From: an uncultured Selenomonas sp.
GTDB lineage: Bacteria > Bacillota > Negativicutes > Selenomonadales > Selenomonadaceae
NCBI GenBank assembly: GCA_900552565.1
Contig: USAK01000023.1
Coordinates: 1-30,517 of the forward strand
Length of the DNA: 30,517 nucleotides
Direction: 5' to 3'
The translations under genes were made by a program, and so were the position numbers. Within the stretch, counting starts at the first letter, position 1. Every line of letters begins with the position of its first letter. Shown piece after piece: positions 1-8,116 of the stretch. The notes beneath the pieces are model-generated. The model saw only the letters and a program-made list of their open reading frames with translations, did no database searches and had not been told where the DNA came from.

Positions 1-62
1 TTTGCTCATACCTATATTATACAAACATCTACTATCTAATACAAGCAAAACTTTGAGAAGTG

Positions 63-140
63 GTCCGGCTTCAATCGCTTACGCAAATTCGCCGGACGCG
101 GCTTATATCCCCGTAGCTAAAGCTAAGGTTTTTACGCCGC
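63..140 (+). mobile_element. Possible IS200/IS605-type right end or omega-RNA 3' end (remnant)
   Basis: No gene was found in bases 1-269. The stretch holds nested inverted repeats: GTCCGGC (63-69) with GCCGGAC (91-97), then GCGGC (98-102) with GCCGC (136-140). The second pair encloses a small hairpin, CCGTAGCT / AGCTAAGG (111-128), followed by five T. This order of hairpins with a TTATATCCCC-like segment is typical of right ends of IS200/IS605 elements that carry tnpB, where the guide RNA scaffold lies. No transposase reading frame is inside the window; it would lie to the left. Family assignment is from memory of the pattern and is tentative. Confidence 0.4.
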
Positions 141-216
141 ATCTCGATAACTTTTATTATAGCGGATTGCCGCCAAAAGTACACCCTTTCCTGAGCCGGT
201 GGTTTATGACAGAATA

Positions 217-225
217 TGATATAAT
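217..225 (+). promoter_or_regulatory. Extended -10 promoter for the XRE chimera
   Basis: TG-A-TATAAT at 217-225 is a perfect extended -10 element, 45 bases before the ATG at 270. No good -35 hexamer is seen at 16-18 bases upstream, as is common for extended -10 promoters. An AAGAAGGA ribosome binding site lies just before the ATG. Confidence 0.55.
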
Positions 226-269
226 GAAGAAAAACTTCCCTTTTGGTGCAGCACAAAGAAGGAATCCCT

Positions 270-836
270 ATGAATTATCTCATCCACAACATCTCCATCA
301 ATCTCAACCACATCCGCAAGGCCAAGGGCATGCGCCTCGATGTTGTCGCGGAGCAGACGGGCGTGAGCAAGAGCATGCTCGCGGGCATCGAGCGCGGCAC
401 GGCGAACCCGTCCATCGGCGTGATTGACAAGATTCTCAGCGGGCTGCGCATCGAGCTTGCCGACCTCACACAGGCGCCGGTGAAAGACGCGTACCTCGTC
501 AACGTCGAAAATATCGCGCCGACGAAGAATGTGCCCGGCGACATCATCCCGCTCATCGCCATCCCAACGATAGCGGGCACGGGCAAATACAGGAAAATCT
601 ACAATTATATTTCACCGACTCCTGCAGCTGATGACTTTGAGCCCATCGAGCTCGTCTCCCTGCTGCGCGAACTCAACGCCGAGCTCGGCATCCCTGCCAG
701 CCTCAAAGAAACCGGCGTTACCCCCGACAAGTTCGACGCCATGGCCGACGACGCCATGAAGAGCGGCAACATCGCCGTCAACCCGCGGGCCACGACCCAA
801 AAAGATGTCCTGGCGCTTTACGAAAAGGCGCTTTGA
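270..836 (+). CDS. Chimeric protein: XRE helix-turn-helix fused to iron-alcohol dehydrogenase fragments
   Basis: The frame encodes 188 residues from an ATG with an AAGAAGGA ribosome binding site. Residues 1 to about 72 form an XRE/HTH_3 DNA-binding domain (VVAEQTGVSKSMLAGIERG, residues 25-43), as in XRE-cupin regulators. No cupin follows. Residues 94-105 (PLIAIPTIAGTG) match the nucleotide-binding segment of iron-type alcohol dehydrogenases. Residues from about 106 to 188 match the C-terminal end of the same family (ELNAELGIPASLKETGV and NPRATT at 171-176). The central part of the dehydrogenase, which carries the metal ligands, is absent, so enzyme activity is not expected. It may be a functioning DNA-binding protein with a new C-terminal tail, or a decaying gene made by recombination. 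The frame is intact, with a promoter, ribosome binding site and terminator. Confidence 0.7.
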   Translation: MNYLIHNISINLNHIRKAKGMRLDVVAEQTGVSKSMLAGIERGTANPSIGVIDKILSGLRIELADLTQAPVKDAYLVNVENIAPTKNVPGDIIPLIAIPTIAGTGKYRKIYNYISPTPAADDFEPIELVSLLRELNAELGIPASLKETGVTPDKFDAMADDAMKSGNIAVNPRATTQKDVLALYEKAL

Positions 837-867
837 CACAAATCCATTCCACATAGCTCAAAATGCG

Positions 868-914
868 AAAACAGCGGACAGCATCTTCCCGTGAGGATGC
901 TGTCCGCTGTTTTT
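868..914. terminator. Bidirectional terminator between the XRE chimera and metK
   Basis: AACAGCGGACAGCATC and its complement form a long perfect stem around a loop of about nine bases. T-runs follow on the plus side (TTTTT) and, more weakly, on the minus side. It separates two convergent genes and can end both transcripts. Confidence 0.85.
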
Positions 915-934
915 ATTGACTTCTATATCTGTTA

Positions 935-2125
935 TCAAAGGCCGGCTTCTTCGCGCAGGATGGCGGCTTTGTCCGTGTGCTCCCACGGGAGGTCGACGTC
1001 GGTGCGGCCGAAGTGGCCGTAAGCAGCGGTCTGCTTGTAGATTGGACGGCGCAGGTCGAGCATCTTGATGATGCCGGCTGGGCGCAGATCGAAATGTTTC
1101 TTGACGAGGCTTTCGATGACGTCCTCATCGACTTTGTTCGTGCCGAACGTATCGACCATGATGGAAACCGGATGAGCTACGCCGATGGCATAGGCCAGCT
1201 GGATTTCGCAGCGGTCAGCAAGGCCGGCAGCGACGATGTTCTTCGCAACATAGCGGGCAGCGTAAGCGGCACTGCGGTCAACCTTCGTCGGGTCTTTTCC
1301 GGAGAAAGCGCCGCCGCCATGACGGGCCCAGCCGCCATAGGTGTCGACGATGATCTTGCGGCCCGTGAGGCCCGAGTCACCCTGCGGACCGCCGATGACG
1401 AATTTGCCCGTCGGGTTGATGAAAATCTTCGTAGCGTCCGTCAGGAGCTCAGCAGGAACAACAGCCTTGATGACGTGTTCGATGAGGTCCTTGCGAATCT
1501 GTGTAAGCTCAATGTTCTCGTCATGCTGCGTCGAGATGACAATCGTGTCAACAGCGACGGGCTTGCCGTCTTCGTAGAGCACCGTGACCTGCGTCTTGCC
1601 GTCCGGACGCAGGTAAGCGAGCGTGCCGTCCTTGCGGACTTCGGCGAGGCGGCGGGCAAGTTTATGTGCGAGTGCAATCGTCAGCGGCATGTACTCTTTC
1701 GTCTCGTTCGTCGCATAGCCGAACATCATGCCCTGGTCGCCGGCGCCGATGGCGTCCTCAACGTCCATATCGCCTTCGCGGGCCTCGAGCGCCTTGTCAA
1801 CGCCCTGTGCGATATCCGGAGACTGCTCGTCAAGCGAAACGAGGATGCCGCACGTATCGGCATCAAAGCCGTATTTTGCGCGCGTGTAGCCGATTTCGCG
1901 TACCGTCTCGCGGATGATTTTCGGAATATCGACGTAGCATTTCGTCGAAACCTCACCGACAACATGGACCTGGCCCGTTGTCACGAGCGTCTCGCAGGCC
2001 ACGCGGCCGTTCGGGTCTTTTTCAAGGATGGCATCGAGGATGCTGTCGGAAATCTGGTCGGCCATTTTATCCGGATGACCTTCCGTGACGGATTCCGACG
2101 TGAATAACATGCGTTTTTTACTCAA
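935..2125 (-). CDS. metK: S-adenosylmethionine synthetase
   Basis: The enzyme makes S-adenosylmethionine from methionine and ATP in the cytoplasm. The product has 396 residues, the usual length. Visible signatures are GHPDK (residues 16-20), GAGDQG (127-132) and GGGAFSGKD (270-278), which cover the ATP, metal and methionine sites. The chosen start is TTG at 2125: AAGGGGG lies seven bases upstream, and the resulting N-terminus [16 protein letters not shown] fits the family. The internal ATG at 2110 is too far from that ribosome binding site. The gene stands alone and is preceded by its own promoter, a SAM-I riboswitch and a terminator, so high SAM should shut off its own synthesis. Confidence 0.97.
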   Translation of the reverse strand: MSKKRMLFTSESVTEGHPDKMADQISDSILDAILEKDPNGRVACETLVTTGQVHVVGEVSTKCYVDIPKIIRETVREIGYTRAKYGFDADTCGILVSLDEQSPDIAQGVDKALEAREGDMDVEDAIGAGDQGMMFGYATNETKEYMPLTIALAHKLARRLAEVRKDGTLAYLRPDGKTQVTVLYEDGKPVAVDTIVISTQHDENIELTQIRKDLIEHVIKAVVPAELLTDATKIFINPTGKFVIGGPQGDSGLTGRKIIVDTYGGWARHGGGAFSGKDPTKVDRSAAYAARYVAKNIVAAGLADRCEIQLAYAIGVAHPVSIMVDTFGTNKVDEDVIESLVKKHFDLRPAGIIKMLDLRRPIYKQTAAYGHFGRTDVDLPWEHTDKAAILREEAGL

Positions 2126-2211
2126 AGGAATAACCCCCTTCTTGAATCTTGTTAAAAATATAAGCTTGCAGAGCAGTCTCTCTCAGCCCTTATTCATGGT
2201 TCATGCATAAG

Positions 2212-2244
2212 AAAAGCTCTCTATTCTATAATAGAGAGCTTTTT
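2212..2244 (-). terminator. Expression-platform terminator of the metK riboswitch
   Basis: AAAAGCTCTCTATT pairs perfectly with AATAGAGAGCTTTT around a four-base loop. Read on the minus strand the stem ends in TTTTCTTAT. It lies a few bases downstream of the SAM-I aptamer and before metK, as expected for a riboswitch-controlled transcription terminator. Confidence 0.85.
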
Positions 2245-2249
2245 ATCGC

Positions 2250-2356
2250 ACTCTCATCTTATAGGCTAGACCTAAAGGAATTGGCACCGTTTTGACAAAG
2301 TCAATGGTTGCCGCGGTTTCATCGGGCCAGTCCCTCCGCCGCTCTGGATGTGAGTT
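2250..2356 (-). promoter_or_regulatory. SAM-I (S-box) riboswitch
   Basis: On the minus strand the conserved S-box core is easily read: GGAGGGACTGGCCCGATGAA, then CGGCAACC, then GGTGCCAATTCC. The outer P1 helix pairs ACTCACATC (2348-2356) with GATGAGAGT (2250-2258), with one mismatch. It sits between a strong promoter and a terminator upstream of metK. In this family SAM binding stabilises the aptamer and favours the terminator, so the switch turns metK off when SAM is plentiful. Confidence 0.95.
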
Positions 2357-2378
2357 CACTATTCTGCTTTATGTAGAC

Positions 2379-2407
2379 ATGATATCGCATATATCGCATA
2401 CTGTCAA
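2379..2407 (-). promoter_or_regulatory. Promoter of the metK riboswitch transcript
   Basis: On the minus strand TTGACA (2402-2407) and TATCAT (2379-2384) are separated by exactly 17 bases. The transcript would begin about 15-20 bases before the SAM-I aptamer. The spacer contains a short direct repeat of ATGCGATAT. Confidence 0.8.
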
Positions 2408-2425
2408 GAGAAAAATGAAGAGGAT

Positions 2426-3046
<621 letters not shown>

Positions 3047-3052
3047 TTAAAC

Positions 3053-4003
3053 TTAGCGTTTGAATTTGGCCCGCAGCGTGCGTAGGATTTTCTCCATGTC
3101 CTCAGGCAGAGGTGCCTTGAAGGTCATGCGCTCGCGCGTCCGTGGATGCGTGAGCTCGAGCTGCAGGGAATGCAGTGCCTGCCCCTCGATGGCAAACGGA
3201 CAGCTGCGGCGCGGCCCGTACTTCGGGTCGCCGACCAAAGGATGGCCGATGCTCGTCATATGCACGCGAATCTGATGTGTGCGGCCCGTCTCGAGGCGGC
3301 ATTCGACGAGCGTATAATCGCCGAAGCGCTCGAGCACGCGGAAATGTGTGACGGCCGGCTTGCCGTGCTCATGCACAATGGCCATTTTCTTGCGGTCGGT
3401 CGGATGGCGGCCGATGTCGCCCTTGATGATGCCGGCCTCTTCTTTAATGTTGCCGTAGACAATGGCCCAGTAGATGCGGTGCGCCGTCTTCGTGCGAATT
3501 TGCTCCGCGAGGTCGAGATGCGCCGTATCGTTTTTGGCCGCAACTATGACGCCCGATGTATCCTTGTCGAGGCGGTGCACGATGCCCGGACGAATCTCGC
3601 CGTTGATGCCCGAGAGGTCTTTGCAGTGATAGAGAAGCGCATTGACGAGCGTCCCCGTGTAAATGCCTGTAGCCGGATGCACGACCATGCCGCGCGCCTT
3701 GTTGACGACAATGATGTCGCTGTCCTCGTAAAGAATATCCAAAGGGATGTTCTCCGGCAGAATCTCCACGGGCTTTGCTGCCGGCATATGGAACGTGACG
3801 TTTTCGCCGGCCTGCAGCTTGTAATTTGACTTGCGCGGCTGCGTGCCGACGAGCGCCTGCCCTTCCGCGATGATTTTCTGGACATGCGCACGCGAGAGCT
3901 CAGGCTCCATACGCGTGAGGAAGACATCGAGGCGTTCGCCGTCCTTGTCGGCGCAGAACACCTTCGTCTCTGCCGAATTCATATCATCTGACATATCAAT
4001 CAT
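3053..4003 (-). CDS. rluD: RluD-family 23S rRNA pseudouridine synthase
   Basis: This RluA/RluD-family enzyme converts specific uridines in rRNA to pseudouridine. The product is up to 316 residues. An N-terminal S4 RNA-binding domain (about 20-75) precedes the catalytic domain with HRLDKDTSG at 143-151; Asp146 is the catalytic residue. RTHQIRVHM near residue 240 is another family motif. The first ATG (4003) overlaps the end of lspA by eight bases, suggesting translational coupling. ATG codons at 3994 and 3982 are alternative starts, since no strong ribosome binding site decides among them. Bacillus has the same neighbours (lspA, ylyB, pyrR). The exact target uridine cannot be told from sequence. 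Confidence 0.92.
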   Translation of the reverse strand: MIDMSDDMNSAETKVFCADKDGERLDVFLTRMEPELSRAHVQKIIAEGQALVGTQPRKSNYKLQAGENVTFHMPAAKPVEILPENIPLDILYEDSDIIVVNKARGMVVHPATGIYTGTLVNALLYHCKDLSGINGEIRPGIVHRLDKDTSGVIVAAKNDTAHLDLAEQIRTKTAHRIYWAIVYGNIKEEAGIIKGDIGRHPTDRKKMAIVHEHGKPAVTHFRVLERFGDYTLVECRLETGRTHQIRVHMTSIGHPLVGDPKYGPRRSCPFAIEGQALHSLQLELTHPRTRERMTFKAPLPEDMEKILRTLRAKFKR

Positions 4004-4439
4004 CCATCTCTTTCATGCGGAATACTATGGCAAAAATCATGCTGGCCACGCCGAGCACAATGGCGATATCGGCGACATTGAAGACGGGCCAGATGCGGAA
4101 ATCAAAAAAGTCAATGACGAGCCCCTGACGGATGCGGTCGATGAGGTTGCCCATCGCTCCGGCCAGAAGGGCCACGCAGCCGTAATAAAACGGGGCCGGC
4201 TGGCGCCGCAGCTGTCTGCGGTACCAGAAAAACGCGGCGAGCAGCACACAGGCCGCGAGAATGAAGAACCAGCGTGCATTGGCCAGCAGGCCAAAGGCCG
4301 CGCCGGGGTTCAGCACATACGTGATGTGGAAGAATGGCTCTATGACGGCCATGCTCTCCCCCGGCAGGAAATGGCTGCTAATGAGGTACTTCGTGAACTG
4401 ATCGATACAAAGGATCAGGATAAAGAGGATGTACGCCAT
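3996..4439 (-). CDS. lspA: Lipoprotein signal peptidase (signal peptidase II)
   Basis: LspA is an inner-membrane aspartyl protease that removes signal peptides from prolipoproteins. The product has 147 residues and four hydrophobic membrane segments. The two catalytic aspartates are seen in GNLIDRI and FNVADIA; the NPGAAFG motif is also present. The ATG at 4439 gives the typical short N-terminus MAYILFILILCIDQ. A TTG at 4448, directly behind the divIVA stop and four bases after AGAAAGG, is an alternative start adding three residues. It lies between divIVA and rluD in one transcription unit and overlaps rluD by eight bases. Confidence 0.95.
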   Translation of the reverse strand: MAYILFILILCIDQFTKYLISSHFLPGESMAVIEPFFHITYVLNPGAAFGLLANARWFFILAACVLLAAFFWYRRQLRRQPAPFYYGCVALLAGAMGNLIDRIRQGLVIDFFDFRIWPVFNVADIAIVLGVASMIFAIVFRMKEMDD

Positions 4440-4448
4440 GGCGTGCAA

Positions 4449-5105
4449 TCAGCCTTTCTGTGCAGGGGGCTCTGTCTGCGGTGCAGACGGAGCCGCCGGT
4501 GCATCCTGTGGTTTATTGTTGTTGATGTTATTTACGTTATTGACGCTGCTGTTGATGCTGCCGGTCTCAGCCTTAGCTTTTTCATTCTGCTGAGACTGAT
4601 GCGGGTCTGCGGCCTGCTGGCGCGGCAGACGGCCGATGGCATCGTGCAGCACGGCAAGCTCCGACTCGAGCGCTGCCTTGATCTGGAAGAGGAACTGCGA
4701 CTTGGCTTCGACGAGACGGCAGTACTCGACCGTAGCCGCTTTGACCTGATGGTCAGCGGCCTCGACCATCTGACGGGCCGAAATCTCGGCGTCACGGCGC
4801 ATGTTCTGGCATTCCTTGGCCGTGTTCTCACGCAGGTTCTGCGCGTTCTCCTTGGCCGTGTCCGTGACCTCGTTGGCCGTCTTCTGGGCAATCACGAGCG
4901 TTTCCTTGAGGTTGTTCTCGAGTTTCTGATACTGGGCGTTCTCTTTTTTGAGGCGTTCGACCTGCTCCTTGAGGTTGTCGTTCTCGCGGAACAGCTTCTC
5001 ATAGTCGTTGACGACCTGGTCGAGGAAATCGTCAATTTCATCCTCATTGTAGCCGCGGAAGCTGCGCCGGAATTCTTTATTGTGGATATCAAGTGGTGTA
5101 AGCAA
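4449..5105 (-). CDS. divIVA: DivIVA-type cell division / polarity protein
   Basis: DivIVA proteins bind curved membrane at poles and septa and organise division and wall growth. The product has 218 residues. The N-terminus LTPLDIHNKEF...FRGYNEDEIDDFL is the conserved membrane-binding DivIVA head. A long coiled coil follows (about residues 30-165), then an Asn-rich stretch and a Pro/Ala/Gln-rich tail. The start is TTG at 5105 with GGGAG nine bases upstream; it gives the exact family N-terminus. It follows ylmH and precedes lspA, with no gap to lspA. Confidence 0.95.
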   Translation of the reverse strand: MLTPLDIHNKEFRRSFRGYNEDEIDDFLDQVVNDYEKLFRENDNLKEQVERLKKENAQYQKLENNLKETLVIAQKTANEVTDTAKENAQNLRENTAKECQNMRRDAEISARQMVEAADHQVKAATVEYCRLVEAKSQFLFQIKAALESELAVLHDAIGRLPRQQAADPHQSQQNEKAKAETGSINSSVNNVNNINNNKPQDAPAAPSAPQTEPPAQKG

Positions 5106-5159
5106 AGTCAGGATCTCCCATCTTTATCTATGAGTTCTGTGGATTTATGGAATAATGTA

Positions 5160-5954
5160 TTAAATGTAGCGCTTGAGTACGACGACCGTGCGGCCTTTCT
5201 TCGTCTGGCCGCGGACTTCGGCGACTTCGAGGCGGCCGCGGCCGCGCATCGAGATGATGTCGCCCTCTTTGACCGTCTGCGACGCACTCTTGACGGGCTG
5301 CCAGTTGAGCTTCATCTTATCGGCCGCGATATCAGCGGCGGCACGGCTCCTTGACGAGCCAAAGCCCGAAGCGGCAATCGAGTCGACGCGCAGCGAAGCG
5401 ACCGTCGCACGGATTTCCTTGCAGCGCTCCTCACGCGGTGCGATGTCGGCAAGGTCTGCCATTTCGCACGTGACGCCGACGGCGCCGATTTTCGTGAGAT
5501 TCTGCAGAAGATATGCGGCCATCTTGCTGTCGCAGAGGATGCGCACGGAATCAGCCGTGACCAGAAGGTCGCCGAGGCGGTCGCGCTCGATGCCGAGGCC
5601 CATGAGGGCGCCGAGGACATCGCGGTGCGAGAGGCGTGCAAACTGGCCGTTCCACGACGCGCGCAGGCAGGCGATATCAAAGCCCGTAGGCGTACCCTGA
5701 AAATCACTGTGGATGTACATAGCCCGCGCACGCTCCGCGCCCGGATAGCCGCCATTGAAGTCAACGCGCAGATCCGGGTAGTTTGCGGCCACGGTCTCGG
5801 CGATTTCCTGACCGAACGGGTCGAGGAAGCCGCTCAGGCGGAACTTCTGGCTGCGCTGTACGGCTTCGGCGAGGTCGACGAGCTTGACGACCGTCTCCTC
5901 TCCTTCCGTGCCTTTATAGAAACGTATGATTTTTTCTTTTTGTTCACTTGCCAT
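5160..5954 (-). CDS. ylmH: YlmH-family S4-domain RNA-binding protein
   Basis: The product has 264 residues. The N-terminal two-thirds match the YlmH fold with the GGYPGAERARA segment (about residues 68-78) and HRDVLGALMGLGIERDRLGDL (about 128-148). The C-terminal part is an S4 RNA-binding domain (about 185-245), ending GRTVVVLKRYI. YlmH homologues bind peptidyl-tRNA-bearing 50S subunits in ribosome rescue (RqcP2) in Firmicutes; that role is inferred here. Its ATG overlaps the proC stop by one base (TAATG). It is in the usual place before divIVA. Confidence 0.92.
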   Translation of the reverse strand: MASEQKEKIIRFYKGTEGEETVVKLVDLAEAVQRSQKFRLSGFLDPFGQEIAETVAANYPDLRVDFNGGYPGAERARAMYIHSDFQGTPTGFDIACLRASWNGQFARLSHRDVLGALMGLGIERDRLGDLLVTADSVRILCDSKMAAYLLQNLTKIGAVGVTCEMADLADIAPREERCKEIRATVASLRVDSIAASGFGSSRSRAAADIAADKMKLNWQPVKSASQTVKEGDIISMRGRGRLEVAEVRGQTKKGRTVVVLKRYI

Positions 5955-6763
5955 TATTTCTTTCCCAACTCTCTGGACTTTTCCGTCGCTGCGAGCACGG
6001 CGTCGATAAGGGCGCCGCGCAGGCCGCGGTTCTCCAGGACGCGCACGCCGGCAATCGTCGTGCCGGCAGGGCTCGTGACCTGGTCGCGCAGCACATCCGG
6101 ATGCTTCTGCGTCTCGAGCACCATCTTCGCGGCACCATAGACCGTCTGGGCGGCGAGCAGCGTTGCCGCGTCGCGCTTGAGCCCTGCGGCCACGCCGCCA
6201 TCGGACAGTGCATCGATGAGCAGGAACACATAGGCAGGGCCGCTGCCCGAAAGTCCCGTCACAGCATCCATCGCCGGCTCCGACACCTCGATGGCACGGC
6301 CGGACGCGGAGAGAATCTCAGAGACGGCCTTGGCCTCTGCCGCTCCTGCCCGCGTGCCGCAGGCAAAGGCGGACATACCCGCGCCGACGGAAAGCGGCGT
6401 GTTCGGCATGATGCGCACGACCGGCTGGGACGTGAACGATGCTTCGAGCGAATCAAGCGTCAGTCCGGCGACAATCGAGAGAATCAACGTATCCTTGCCG
6501 ACCTTGTCCTTGACCTCATCAATGGCCTTGGCCGCAGCCTGCGGCTTGACGGCGAGGAACAGCACATCGACATGGCCGACAAAAGCATCGGCCCCAACGC
6601 TCGTATGAATGCCGTAGCGCTCCGCGAGTTCCTGACAGCGTGCGGCCTTATGATCTGACACAAAGATATGTTCACGGTCAATCGTTCCCTGCGTGATGCC
6701 AGCGACCAATGCCTCTGCCATCGCACCGCCGCCGATGAAACCGACGCATAAATCCAAGCCCAT
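5954..6763 (-). CDS. proC: Pyrroline-5-carboxylate reductase
   Basis: ProC reduces pyrroline-5-carboxylate to proline with NAD(P)H, the last step of proline synthesis. The product has 269 residues. The Rossmann motif VGFIGGGAMAEA is at the N-terminus, RIMPNTP lies near residue 117, and the family signature SGSGPAYVFLLIDAL near residue 175. The ATG at 6763 has GGGGG seven bases upstream; the ATG at 6781 would precede that site and is less likely. The gene sits between sepF and ylmH, where Bacillus-type clusters usually have ylmG/yggT. Confidence 0.96.
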   Translation of the reverse strand: MGLDLCVGFIGGGAMAEALVAGITQGTIDREHIFVSDHKAARCQELAERYGIHTSVGADAFVGHVDVLFLAVKPQAAAKAIDEVKDKVGKDTLILSIVAGLTLDSLEASFTSQPVVRIMPNTPLSVGAGMSAFACGTRAGAAEAKAVSEILSASGRAIEVSEPAMDAVTGLSGSGPAYVFLLIDALSDGGVAAGLKRDAATLLAAQTVYGAAKMVLETQKHPDVLRDQVTSPAGTTIAGVRVLENRGLRGALIDAVLAATEKSRELGKK

Positions 6764-6820
6764 GGAAAAGCCCCCTATCATGATATTGCTGCTGTATCCC
6801 GATAATTTATGTTATTCTCG

Positions 6821-7336
6821 TTATTTCTTGAGCCACGGCATCTCGGTCGACACCTTGCGCTCTTCTTCCGTATACGTCACATTGACGTTGCTCGGTGCGC
6901 AGAGGAAGACATTGTGGCCGACTTTTTTGATTTCGCCGTTGAGGGCATATGTCGTGCCGCTGATGAAATCGATGATGCGCTTGGCCGACTCGGCGTCCGT
7001 ATGCTCGAAGTTGATGACAACGGGTTTTCTCTCGCGCAGGTTGTTGGCGACCTGCTGGGCATCGTCGAATGTCTTCGGTTCGATGATGATGACCTTCATC
7101 TGTGCTGCGACGACATTCTCACGGACCGAAGCGCCGGAATGCAGATTGACCACATTGCTCGCTTCGCCTTCCTGACGTTCCCTGTTATTTCCCAATTCTT
7201 CTTCCTCCTTGTCATCATAAGCACGCTTCTGCCTGCGTTCTCTGGCCGCTTCTTCTTCCTCTGCCTGAGCAAGCTTGGCATCCTCATCGGGGTCCGAAAG
7301 ACCGAACTTGCCGCAAATCTTATCGATTACATTCAT
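6821..7336 (-). CDS. sepF: SepF cell division protein
   Basis: SepF bundles FtsZ filaments and anchors them to the membrane. The product has 171 residues. The N-terminal MNVIDKICGKFGL can form the amphipathic membrane helix. A charged, Glu/Arg-rich linker (about 20-60) follows, then the DUF552 core with VIIIEPKTFDDAQ, KPVVINFE, and ISGTTYALNGEIKKVG. AGGAG lies nine bases before the ATG. It is preceded by yggS and followed by proC. Confidence 0.96.
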   Translation of the reverse strand: MNVIDKICGKFGLSDPDEDAKLAQAEEEEAARERRQKRAYDDKEEEELGNNRERQEGEASNVVNLHSGASVRENVVAAQMKVIIIEPKTFDDAQQVANNLRERKPVVINFEHTDAESAKRIIDFISGTTYALNGEIKKVGHNVFLCAPSNVNVTYTEEERKVSTEMPWLKK

Positions 7337-7372
7337 CTAAAAACACTCCTCTAGTTCTCCCTTGGACTAGTA

Positions 7373-8065
7373 TCAGTATTGACGCGGCCCAAAAATCGCC
7401 GTGCCGACACGGACGATATTGGCACCCTCTTCTACCGCGATCTGATAGTCATGGGTCATACCCATTGATAAATATTTAATATTCGCGGTCTTAAAGGGAA
7501 TTTCCTTTACTTCCTGGAAAATTTCATACATTTCGTGGAACAGCGGCCGGCATTTCTCCACATCGTCGTAATTCGGCGCAATGCACATGAGACCGACGAG
7601 ATGCAGGTTCGGCAGCGTGTCGATGAGGTCTAAGAGCGGACGCAGGTCTTCCCTGTAAATGCCCGACTTACTCTCTTCCTTCGCGAGGTTGACCTGCACG
7701 AGAATGTCCTGCACCTTGCCGATTTTCGCGGCTTCCTTGTCGAGGGCGCGCGCGAGATGCTCGGAGTCGACCGAATGAATCAGGCTGAAATACTTGACGG
7801 CCGGCTTGGCCTTGTTCGTCTGCAGATGGCCGATGAGGTGCCAGGTGACATCGCGGTCGAGCACATCGAACTTGCTCTTGGCCTCCTGGATGCGGTTCTC
7901 GCCGATATCCGTGGCTCCGGCATCAATGGCCTCGCGCATGGCCGTGACATCGTGATTCTTTGTAACGGCCACAAGCTTCACGGGCGCGTCTTTCGGCACG
8001 CGCGTGCGTCTGGCCATGGCTTCTTTGATATTTGCTTCAACTTTATGGAGATTTTCTGCAATCAT
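7373..8065 (-). CDS. yggS: YggS/YlmE PLP-binding homeostasis protein
   Basis: This PLP-binding protein helps keep pyridoxal phosphate and amino-acid pools balanced; it has no known classical reaction. The product has 230 residues. The PLP lysine is Lys36 in KLVAVTKN. GENRIQEA and WHLIGHLQTNK follow, then SMGMTHDYQIAVEEGA and the C-terminal VRVGTAIFG, all typical. The ATG at 8065 has GGGGGAA just upstream, so the upstream in-frame ATG at 8113 is not used. It lies between pgeF and sepF. Confidence 0.95.
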   Translation of the reverse strand: MIAENLHKVEANIKEAMARRTRVPKDAPVKLVAVTKNHDVTAMREAIDAGATDIGENRIQEAKSKFDVLDRDVTWHLIGHLQTNKAKPAVKYFSLIHSVDSEHLARALDKEAAKIGKVQDILVQVNLAKEESKSGIYREDLRPLLDLIDTLPNLHLVGLMCIAPNYDDVEKCRPLFHEMYEIFQEVKEIPFKTANIKYLSMGMTHDYQIAVEEGANIVRVGTAIFGPRQY

Positions 8066-8116
8066 GCGACTTCCCCCGTTTATGAATACGATAGAACGAA
8101 AAAATGATGACAATGC

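Noticed and set aside
977..2107. Long plus-strand open frame of 376 codons
   Set aside because: It is exactly antisense to metK, has no ribosome binding site and no family motif; it is a shadow caused by GC-rich codon use.
2385..2401. Direct repeat ATGCGATAT as an operator
   Set aside because: Two short copies in the promoter spacer are not enough to claim a binding site; the SAM-I switch already explains the control.
3831..5354. Plus-strand open frame of 507 codons
   Set aside because: It runs antisense through rluD, lspA, divIVA and ylmH, all of which have clear motifs.
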